Origin: an uncultured Lentisphaerota bacterium
Lineage (GTDB): Bacteria; Verrucomicrobiota; Kiritimatiellia; CAIQIC01
Assembly (NCBI GenBank): GCA_903912445.1
Contig: CAIWHP010000029.1
Span: 1 to 49,478, forward strand
Length of the DNA stretch: 49,478 nucleotides
Direction: 5' to 3'
Shown here: positions 9,973-16,578 of the stretch, one piece after another
How positions within the stretch are numbered: position 1 is the stretch's first letter
How the letters are laid out: every line of letters starts with the position of its first letter
Notes under the pieces: model-generated
Told to the model about the DNA's origin: nothing
The model's database searches: none
The model's input: the letters and a program-made list of their open reading frames with translations, nothing else
Made by a program: the position numbers and the translations under genes

Positions 9973-10245
9973 TTGGTCATTCTCCGCTTCTGTTTCCAAA
10001 TCCAGCGGCCCTGCGGTGGCCCCACGGCACCTGCATCTGAAAACCAAGCTTCATGTTGATTAGCAGGAGCTGTGCCACCTCGCTCCGCCAGCCGGTTTGG
10101 CACGCCCGCAAAGCAGGAGCGCGGTAATTCGGCGTGCACTTCCGGTTCGGTTCTCATGGTTGCAATATACCCCTTTTGGGCCGTCCGGCGGCGGCGGACG
10201 CGATTTTGCTTCCCCACCGCCACGGCCGCGCTATCCTTCGCGCGC
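9973..10245. other. Divergent intergenic region
   Basis: About 270 bases between the pseudopilin and the radical SAM gene. A half-copy of the dispersed palindrome (GTTTCCAAATCCAG, near 9992-10005) is visible. TATCCT just upstream of the radical SAM ATG is a candidate -10 for a nearly leaderless transcript. Nothing else supported. Confidence 0.35.
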
Positions 10246-11442
10246 ATGATCCTACAGATGACCAGACGGGCCTTGGCCGCCAGCGACGTGCGGCTGCTGG
10301 GCAAGTTCGCATGGAACTGCGGCTGGAAGGGCATCCGGTCGGTCCAGCGCTTCAAGCAGCGGCTCCGGCACGGCGTCTATTTCCCGCCGTTTCTCAATAT
10401 CTCCATCACCAGCGCCTGCAATCTCCGCTGCACCGGCTGCTGGGTCGATGTGGACCGCCCGCCGCAGCAACTCGACCTTGAGGCCCTGAACCGGCTGATC
10501 GTGAACGCGCAGCGCTACGGCAACAGCTTCTTCGGCATCCTCGGCGGTGAACCGTTCATGCACCCGCGCCTGCTCGACCTGTTTGCCGCGCATCCGGGGT
10601 GCTACTTCCAGGTCTTCACCAACGGCCAGTTTCTGACCGACGAGACCGCCGCGCGGCTGCGCCAGCTCGGCAATGTCACACCGCTGATCAGCATCGAGGG
10701 CAAGGAACTGGTCAGCGACCAGCGGCGCGGGCGGCCGGACGTGTTCCAGCGCTCGCTGCGCGGGCTGGAAGCCAGCGTGCGCCATAAGCTGATCACCGGC
10801 GTCGCCACCAGCGTCTGCCAGAACAACATCGCGGACCTGCTCTCCGAGGCGTGGCTCGACGAGCTGATCCGGCGCGGCGTGCTCTACGTCTGGTTCTACA
10901 CCTACCGGCCCGTCGGCGCACAGCCGGCGCCGGAGCTGGCGCTGCGCCCGGAGCAGGTCCTGCAGCTGCGCCGCTTCTGCGTCGAGATGCGCAAGCGCAA
11001 GCCCATCGGCATCATCGACGCCTACTGGGACGACACCGGCCACGCGCTCTGCCCCGCCGCGACCGGCGTCAGCCACCACATCTCGCCCACCGGCGCCATC
11101 GAGCCCTGCCCGATCATCCAGTTCGCCGGCGCCAACATCGCCGATAACAACGGCGATATTTTCAAGACCATCACCGAGGCGGACTATCTGCGCGAGTTCC
11201 GCCGGCTGGCCGCGACCACCACGCGCGGCTGCATCATCCTGGAGCGCCCCGACCTGCTGCGCGAGTTCGTGCAGCGGATGAAACTGAGCGACACTACCGC
11301 GCGCCAGACCGCGCTCGCCGAGCTCGCCACCATGCAGCCGCGCGGCAGCCAGCACACGCCCGGCCAGGAAATTCCGGAAGAATACTGGCCCTATCGCCTC
11401 GCCAAAAAGTACTGGTTTTTCGGCTTTGGAGCCTATTCATGA
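10246..11442 (+). CDS. Radical SAM enzyme paired with a GcvH-like protein
   Basis: 398 residues. The [4Fe-4S]/SAM motif is ITSACNLRCTGC (C58, C62, C65), followed by GGEPF, as in the MoaA/SPASM branch. A later segment with CPAATGVSHHISPTGAIEPCP carries Cys residues in the position of a SPASM-like auxiliary cluster, though I cannot count a full set. It is a cytoplasmic radical enzyme whose substrate is unknown. Its last codons overlap the start of the next gene by ATGA, so it is translationally coupled to a GcvH-like carrier, which may be its substrate or partner. ATG at 10246 is used because the catalytic domain begins soon after; upstream sequence in the same frame is intergenic in character. 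Confidence 0.8.
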   Translation: MILQMTRRALAASDVRLLGKFAWNCGWKGIRSVQRFKQRLRHGVYFPPFLNISITSACNLRCTGCWVDVDRPPQQLDLEALNRLIVNAQRYGNSFFGILGGEPFMHPRLLDLFAAHPGCYFQVFTNGQFLTDETAARLRQLGNVTPLISIEGKELVSDQRRGRPDVFQRSLRGLEASVRHKLITGVATSVCQNNIADLLSEAWLDELIRRGVLYVWFYTYRPVGAQPAPELALRPEQVLQLRRFCVEMRKRKPIGIIDAYWDDTGHALCPAATGVSHHISPTGAIEPCPIIQFAGANIADNNGDIFKTITEADYLREFRRLAATTTRGCIILERPDLLREFVQRMKLSDTTARQTALAELATMQPRGSQHTPGQEIPEEYWPYRLAKKYWFFGFGAYS

Positions 11443-11933
11443 CTGCGGCGGGAGAGCAACTTGATTTCCCGGCGGTCGTCACGGATGCCGGCGACGCCAT
11501 CGCCTTCCGCCGTTGCGGCCTTGCGCTGACCTTGCCGAAAAATTACCGCTACACCGCCGGCCACTACTGGCTTGCCAAGGTGGCAGAGCCGGATACGTGG
11601 CGGATCGGCTTCACGGCCTTCGCCGTGCGGATGCTGGGTGACTTCGTCGAATTCCGCCTCGACCCGCAACCTGGCGAACCCATCCAGGTCGGCCAGACCA
11701 TCGGCAACTTCGAGGGGCTCAAGGCCGTGACCGAATTGTTCAGTGTCGTCGAAGGCGTCTTCGTCCGCGGCAATCCCGCGCTCGCGCGTGACGGCGACCT
11801 GACGCGCAGCGACCCGCACGGCGCGGGCTGGCTCATGGAAGCGCGCGGCGCGCCCGATCCCGCCAGCCTCGACGTCCACGCCTACCTCGCCCTCCTCAAC
11901 GCCACCCTCGACCGCCTGCGCGGGCGCGGCTGA
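11439..11933 (+). CDS. GcvH-like (lipoyl-carrier) protein
   Basis: 164 residues. The central part HYWLAKVAEPDTWRIGFTAFAV, LGDFVEFRLDPQPGEPIQVGQ, FEGLKAVTELFSVVEGV and the late GWL follow glycine cleavage H protein, with K95 in the position of the lipoylated lysine. The N-terminal ~35 residues and the C-terminal ~25 differ from canonical GcvH, and the usual ES-x-K context is EGLK here. No gcvT or gcvP is present. The ATGA overlap with the radical SAM gene suggests a stoichiometric partner. It could carry lipoate or an assembly intermediate in a pathway other than glycine cleavage. Confidence 0.78.
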   Translation: MTAAGEQLDFPAVVTDAGDAIAFRRCGLALTLPKNYRYTAGHYWLAKVAEPDTWRIGFTAFAVRMLGDFVEFRLDPQPGEPIQVGQTIGNFEGLKAVTELFSVVEGVFVRGNPALARDGDLTRSDPHGAGWLMEARGAPDPASLDVHAYLALLNATLDRLRGRG

Positions 11934-11964
11934 ACACAGTTTTGAAACACTCCTCGCGTTGTGG

Positions 11965-11983
11965 GCCGGGCCTCCGACCCGGC
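11965..11983. repeat. REP-like GC hairpin
   Basis: GCCGGG and CCCGGC arms around a seven-base loop, similar to the hairpin at 41815-41833. Lies just after the GcvH-like gene. Confidence 0.4.
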
Positions 11984-12030
11984 GCACCCCGCTCCAAAAC
12001 AAAACACACACGCTCTCTCAATGGACTTCA

Positions 12031-12096
12031 TGGACGCGAAGGACAGCAGGGACATCGCACCTTTTCCCCTTCCGTCCATCCTGTCCATCGCGTCCA
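12031..12096. repeat. GGAC-rich long inverted repeat between convergent genes
   Basis: The left arm 12031-12053 (TGGACGCGAAGGACAGCAGG and on) pairs with the right arm 12074-12096 with about three mismatches in 23, leaving a 20-base loop. Another sequence of the same style (ATGGAC..TATGGACGAACAGGACAG) occurs near 31415-31445. Located between the convergent GcvH-like and M60 genes, so it may also end transcription. Confidence 0.55.
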
Positions 12097-12120
12097 GCCC
12101 GCCGCGCGCGCGTTCGCTCC

Positions 12121-13623
12121 TCACGGCCTGGCTGGCTTGCTGGTGGTGGGGGCTTTGCGCCACGCGGCGTAATCGAACGCGGGCAGCGCCTTCAGCTCGG
12201 CACTGAGTTCGTCAGGCAGGGTATAGCCGATCTGTTTGAAGAAGCCGGTGAGGTTGGCCTTGGCGTTGCGCGAGTAGCGCCGGACGAACTCGGCCTGCCG
12301 CTGGGGCTCCGGCGTTTTGCGGGCCACCGGCACAGTCTGATAGGAAACCAGCGTTTGCTTCAGCGGCGCCCAGCCATATTTGCGGATCAGCACGACGAAC
12401 GGCGCGAGCTGGTCAAATGGATCGGTGCTCGGCTTCGCGCCGAGGCGCTTGTCCAAGCGTTTGAACAAATCGTCACCTTCGAACGTTTTGCCATGGCCAA
12501 GGCCGGTCGGTTTGCCGACGATGCGCTCCATGCAATAGAGCGAGAAGAAGTTCACCGTCACTTCCGTCTGGTTGGCGAAGGTCCATTCGGCCGACTGGTG
12601 GTTGTGGCCCAGTTCGTGGAAGAAGCCCCAGTCGCCGTTGGTGCGCAACTTGGCGAGATCCGTGATGTCGGACGCCGATGCGAGGTGGCACATGAACGGA
12701 TAGCCCGAGTGCATCCAGCCTGCGCTGATCTGGCGGTCGGGCACGACGCGCTCCTGCGCGGCGCGCGCCGGCCAGCCGACGAGCCCATCCTCGGCGGCGA
12801 CGATGCTGTCCCACCACAACAACAGTGGCGTGGGATCGTCCATCGTGCGTACCTGCACCGCCGGGAAATGCAGGATCATGCCGCGGCCGACCAGCTCGCC
12901 CCACGGCGCGGGTGCGTTGCGGATCTTTTTCCAGTCAGCGAGGCTCGTCTTGCCCAGCACGAAGAACGGCGCCTCAACGGCGTTCGCAAAGCGCAAGTCG
13001 AGCTTGAGGCCGTCGCCGGTCGCCCCATTGGAAAGTTTCACGGAGACGAACAGCGATCCGCCGAACGCGCTGGCGACCTGCGTCGGCTGCTGCGTCAGCG
13101 TGAAGCTGCGCGCGATGGAGGGGAACCGCTTCCACTTGTCGATCTTGTCGTTGAACAGCCGGTCGGTGTGGCAGCCGACCTGAAGCTCAAGCGTCACGCC
13201 CGCGGGCAATGTGCCCACCGGCGTGACGGTGACGATCTCGCCGGCGTTGGCATAGAGGCCCGTGCTCTGCCAGCCATCCTTGCGCCCGGCATAGAGCGCG
13301 GAATCCGGCCCGTGCTTCTGTGGACCGTGTACGGTGATGACGCGCGTCACACGCGGCGAACCCGCAGGTGCGACGCCGGGGAAATCTGCCGCCGCCGGAT
13401 GCGCCTGCACCTGCGCGGGCGGCAGCGCCATGTAGTCCTTGACCTGCTGCACCAAAACTTTTTTCGCCGCCGGATCGGTCGGCACGGTGAACGGCGCCTT
13501 CTCCCGTGGCGCAATCGCCTCCGCGCCCGGCGTTGGTGCGGCATCTGCAAAGGGCGTCGCGAACATTAACAGGGCTGCGAACTTTAGCCGGGCACAGTTT
13601 CGTGTGAGCATGATCTTCCTCAT
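12121..13623 (-). CDS. Secreted M60-family metallopeptidase
   Basis: 500 residues. The zinc motif is HELGHNHQ (H336, E337, H340) in the context WGFFHELGHNHQSAEWTFANQTEVTVN, with the downstream Glu expected of the M60/enhancin (mucin-cleaving) family. MRKIMLTRNCARLKFAALLMFATPFADA is a signal peptide, so it acts outside the cytoplasm. A beta-sandwich-like N-terminal region precedes the peptidase core. The start at 13623 forms an ATGA overlap with the upstream lyase-like gene. As the last gene of the amino-sugar cluster it suggests that the natural substrate is a glycoprotein. Confidence 0.88.
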   Translation of the reverse strand: MRKIMLTRNCARLKFAALLMFATPFADAAPTPGAEAIAPREKAPFTVPTDPAAKKVLVQQVKDYMALPPAQVQAHPAAADFPGVAPAGSPRVTRVITVHGPQKHGPDSALYAGRKDGWQSTGLYANAGEIVTVTPVGTLPAGVTLELQVGCHTDRLFNDKIDKWKRFPSIARSFTLTQQPTQVASAFGGSLFVSVKLSNGATGDGLKLDLRFANAVEAPFFVLGKTSLADWKKIRNAPAPWGELVGRGMILHFPAVQVRTMDDPTPLLLWWDSIVAAEDGLVGWPARAAQERVVPDRQISAGWMHSGYPFMCHLASASDITDLAKLRTNGDWGFFHELGHNHQSAEWTFANQTEVTVNFFSLYCMERIVGKPTGLGHGKTFEGDDLFKRLDKRLGAKPSTDPFDQLAPFVVLIRKYGWAPLKQTLVSYQTVPVARKTPEPQRQAEFVRRYSRNAKANLTGFFKQIGYTLPDELSAELKALPAFDYAAWRKAPTTSKPARP

Positions 13624-14438
13624 GGCAGGGTGGCGATCAAAATATCGTCGTGATACACGACGCGCGCGTTGGTGACGTCGGTGGTCTCCAGCGCGCCGGG
13701 GCGATAGAGGCCCCACTTCACATAGCCGACCTGACGGGTGCGGTCCGCGTCAATGTTGGGCCCAGCATAGGTCAGCACCTTGGCGAACTCCGACTGGCGG
13801 CCGGTTTTCACCCAGGCTTCGAGCAGCCCGTTCGTCCCGGTGGACCAAGTGACATCGAACCGGAAATCCATCCACTCGCCGGGCTTATATTTTTTGACGA
13901 GCAGATCCTGCTCGTTCATGTGGCGCAAGACGATCGAGTCGCGTTTGACGCCCACGAACATATCCGGTCCGCCATCCGTGCGCTTGAACTGCCAGATGAT
14001 GTCCACCGTCGGCGCCTTGCTTACCTGCCAGCTCTTGTCGAGCATCACGCTGAACTGATAGCGACGCCGGTCGCCCGACTGATAGCGCGCCCCCTTCGCC
14101 CGCATCGCATCCGACTCCGCCCGATGTTTGCCCGCCGAAATATAATCGTCGCTCGCCGCCACCTTGCTGCGGATGGAAAAGACACCGCTCCTCGCAAAGT
14201 CCTTCGTCGCCTGCAGCGCATCCGCCGCCTTGGGCGGCACGGCCGTCACGCCCAGCGCGGGCCTGCTGATCTGTCCATCCTCGTAGTCAACCTTGAGCAA
14301 CACCGTCGCCGTGTGCGTCGGCGCCGCGCAGGTTTCCAGGGCTTGGAAAAGCAGAACGGCCAAAGTTCCAAGGATTGGAAACGGTGGGCGCGAATTTTCC
14401 CAAGCCCTGGAAAAGGACTGCTGAAGTTCGGCTTTCAT
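13620..14438 (-). CDS. Polysaccharide lyase-like secreted protein (PF14099 type)
   Basis: 272 residues. The body looks like the jelly-roll polysaccharide lyase family related to heparin lyase I: SGVFSIRSKV, RYQFSVMLDKSW, VDIIWQFKR, KPGEWMDFRFDVTWS and a C-terminal YVKWGLYRP...VVYHDDILI. It would cleave uronate-containing polysaccharide, or act as a concanavalin-like binding module if catalysis is lost; I cannot assign catalytic residues. The N-terminal 40 residues are almost entirely encoded by three dispersed palindromes, including the hydrophobic ILGTLAVLLFQALETCAA stretch that must serve as the signal peptide. ATGA overlap with the M60 gene; eight bases after the epimerase stop. Confidence 0.7.
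   Translation of the reverse strand: MKAELQQSFSRAWENSRPPFPILGTLAVLLFQALETCAAPTHTATVLLKVDYEDGQISRPALGVTAVPPKAADALQATKDFARSGVFSIRSKVAASDDYISAGKHRAESDAMRAKGARYQSGDRRRYQFSVMLDKSWQVSKAPTVDIIWQFKRTDGGPDMFVGVKRDSIVLRHMNEQDLLVKKYKPGEWMDFRFDVTWSTGTNGLLEAWVKTGRQSEFAKVLTYAGPNIDADRTRQVGYVKWGLYRPGALETTDVTNARVVYHDDILIATLP
14333..14414. repeat. Dispersed palindrome, three copies inside a signal-peptide region
   Basis: TTTCCAGGGCTTGGAAA at 14333-14349, GTTCCAAGGATTGGAAAC at 14365-14382, TTTTCCCAAGCCCTGGAAAA at 14395-14414. Centres are 32 and 31 nt apart. All three are in frame in the lyase-like gene. Confidence 0.85.
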
Positions 14439-14445
14439 GACGCAA

Positions 14446-15372
14446 TCATTTGGCCGCGAGAAGTTCGCGCAGGCCGTCGGCGAGGGTGAACTTGGGCTGA
14501 TAGCCGAGGACGCGCTGGGCCTTGGAAATGTCGGCGTAGGAGTGGCGGATGTCGCCGGAGCGCGCGGGCTCGAAGTTGGGCTGGCCGGTGCGGCCGGTCA
14601 GCTTTTGCAGCGTCGCCAGCAGCTCAAGCAGCGTGTGCTTCGTGTTCGTCGCCACGTTGAAGGCTTCGCCGCGGCCGACCTTGTCGGACCGCATCGCGAG
14701 CAGGTTCGCCTGCACGATGTCCTTGACGAAGACGAAGTCGCGCGTCTGGCCGCCGTCGCCGAAGATCGTCGGCGTGCGGCCCGCCTGGAGGTCGGCGGCG
14801 AACTTGGAGATCACGCCGGAATACATCGAGCGTGCGTCCTGGCGCGGGCCGAAGACGTTGAAATAGCGCAGCACCACGGTCTGGAGGCCGTAGAGCGAAC
14901 TGAAGAGGCGCAGGTAATGTTCGCCGGCGAGCTTGGCGAGCGCGTAGGGCGACTCCGGCTCCGGCAGCATCTCCTCGCGCTTGGGCAGCTCGGGGTTGTT
15001 GCCGTAGATGGCGGAGGAGCTGGCGATGACGAGGCGCTTGACCCCGGCGGCGCGCGCGGCCTGCAGGACGTTGAGCGTGCCGCGGATGTTGATCGCGTCG
15101 TTCTCCTCCGGCTGCTCCACGGAGATGGCGACGGAGACCAGCGCGGCCTCGTGGAAGACATACTCGATGCCGCGCAGCGCCGCCTGCAGCGCGGCCGGTT
15201 CGCGGATGTCGCCGCGCACGAACTCGACGCGGCCGGCAAAGCCCTTGAGGTTTTCGATGTGGCCGGTCGCGAGGTTGTCGAAGACACGCACGGTATGCCC
15301 CTCGGCGGCGAGCTCCTCAGCGATGTGCGAGCCGATGAAGCCGCAGCCGCCGGTGATCAAATAAGTTGCCAT
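14446..15372 (-). CDS. NAD-dependent nucleotide-sugar epimerase (GalE/WbpP-like)
   Basis: 308 residues of extended short-chain dehydrogenase type: NAD motif GGCGFIGSH, the SSSAIYG strand, catalytic YALAK (Tyr-x-x-x-Lys) and RYFNVFGPRQ. The overall form is closest to UDP-hexose / UDP-N-acetylhexosamine 4-epimerases. In this cluster a UDP-GlcNAc/UDP-GalNAc 4-epimerase would pair with the neighbouring NahK-like kinase, as in the bifidobacterial galacto-N-biose pathway. A uridylyltransferase, which that pathway also needs, is not present in the window. Confidence 0.88.
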   Translation of the reverse strand: MATYLITGGCGFIGSHIAEELAAEGHTVRVFDNLATGHIENLKGFAGRVEFVRGDIREPAALQAALRGIEYVFHEAALVSVAISVEQPEENDAINIRGTLNVLQAARAAGVKRLVIASSSAIYGNNPELPKREEMLPEPESPYALAKLAGEHYLRLFSSLYGLQTVVLRYFNVFGPRQDARSMYSGVISKFAADLQAGRTPTIFGDGGQTRDFVFVKDIVQANLLAMRSDKVGRGEAFNVATNTKHTLLELLATLQKLTGRTGQPNFEPARSGDIRHSYADISKAQRVLGYQPKFTLADGLRELLAAK

Positions 15373-15448
15373 GGTTGCTTTCCTTTTTCTCCCGCCATTG
15401 TACCCGATACCCGGGAACGAGGGCGACGACGAGAACGAGGACGATTAT

Positions 15449-16576
15449 TTATTTCAGACACTCTTTGACGATCTGCTCCATCGTATCGGCCTGTGCCTCG
15501 AGGCTGGCGACCATTTTGAACTGGGTGCGGCAGCGGTCGAGGTTGTGGTTCGGGCGGTGGATTTTGAAATAGACGTCGCCGAGCAGGTGGTCGGTGAGAA
15601 AGCGGATGCCAATGACCAGCGTGATCAGGCGGCCGGAGAAGACCAGTTCTTCGCGCTCGGCGGCGGTGAGGAACTGCGCCTCGGAGAGGTAGCCACGCGC
15701 CAAGGCGGCAAACATCTCCGGGCGCGAAAACACCTTGGCCAGGTCACACTCATCCTCCAGCGCGGCGGCGGTCGCGGTGCGGACCATGTCGCCGAAGTCA
15801 TAGAGCGCGAGGCCGGGCATCACCGTGTCGAGATCGATGACGCAGACGGCGGCGTTGGTCTGCTCGTCGAGCATGACGTTGTTGAGCTTGGTGTCGTTAT
15901 GCGTGATGCGTTCGAGGAGTTCACCGCGCTGCTGGCGCTCGAGCAGGCGGGTACACAGCGCGGCGCGCTGCTCGACGAAGGCGAGCTCCGCCGCGGCACT
16001 GGCGGCGCGGCCATGCGGGTCGCGTTGGACGGCGTCGCGCAGTGTGGCGAGGCGCAGGACGGCGTTATGGAAATTCGGAATTGTGTCGTGCAGGCGCGGC
16101 GCGGGCAGGTCGGCGAGCAGGCCTTGGAACTGCGCGAAGGCACGGGCGGCCTCGAAGACCTGCGCCCCGGTCTCGACCTTGTCGAACGTGCGGGCGCGCT
16201 CAACGAAGTGGTACATCCGCCACCACTGGCCCGCTGCGTCGTGGAACACGGAATCGCCAGCGCGCGTCGGGATGACGGCCAGCGCGTGGCGGTTGAGGTC
16301 GGTGACGCCCGCGGCCTGCAGCTTGGCACGCAGATGCGCGGTGACGCGCTGGACATTATCCATCAGCGCGGCCGGATCTTTGAAAATTGTGTGGTTGATG
16401 CGCTGGAGGATGTAATGAACCGGCTGGCCGGCGAGAGCGCAGGCCACCTTGTAGGTGTCGTTGATGTGCCCGGAGCCGTGGCGCGCGGCGCTGACGAAAG
16501 CGTCGTTGGTGGCGAACCGGCCCACGAGCGCGGCGAAGTCCGGCGCGGTCTGTTGATTCGTTTGTTCGTTGGTCAT
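15449..16576 (-). CDS. Putative N-acetylhexosamine 1-kinase (NahK-like phosphotransferase)
   Basis: 375 residues of the aminoglycoside phosphotransferase fold. The N-terminus has GSGHINDTYKV and YILQRINHTIFKDPAALMDN, characteristic of the NahK / 'mucin desulfatase' group; the catalytic loop is ITHNDTKLNNVMLD with the metal-binding VIDLDTVMPG. NahK phosphorylates GlcNAc or GalNAc at C1. The start at 16576 follows the stop of the upstream gene by two bases; the longer open frame is an overlap. Sugar specificity is inferred from the family and from nagB, the deacetylase and the epimerase around it. Confidence 0.82.
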   Translation of the reverse strand: MTNEQTNQQTAPDFAALVGRFATNDAFVSAARHGSGHINDTYKVACALAGQPVHYILQRINHTIFKDPAALMDNVQRVTAHLRAKLQAAGVTDLNRHALAVIPTRAGDSVFHDAAGQWWRMYHFVERARTFDKVETGAQVFEAARAFAQFQGLLADLPAPRLHDTIPNFHNAVLRLATLRDAVQRDPHGRAASAAAELAFVEQRAALCTRLLERQQRGELLERITHNDTKLNNVMLDEQTNAAVCVIDLDTVMPGLALYDFGDMVRTATAAALEDECDLAKVFSRPEMFAALARGYLSEAQFLTAAEREELVFSGRLITLVIGIRFLTDHLLGDVYFKIHRPNHNLDRCRTQFKMVASLEAQADTMEQIVKECLK

Positions 16577-16578
16577 GT

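Noticed and set aside
11959-13569. 536-residue plus-strand frame over the M60 gene
   Set aside because: No recognisable motif; the minus strand contains HELGHNHQ and a signal peptide.
14333-14414. CRISPR array (31-33 nt regular palindromes)
   Set aside because: The conserved part is the palindrome of ~18 nt with only ~14 nt between copies, at most three copies per site, coding in frame, and no cas genes are present.
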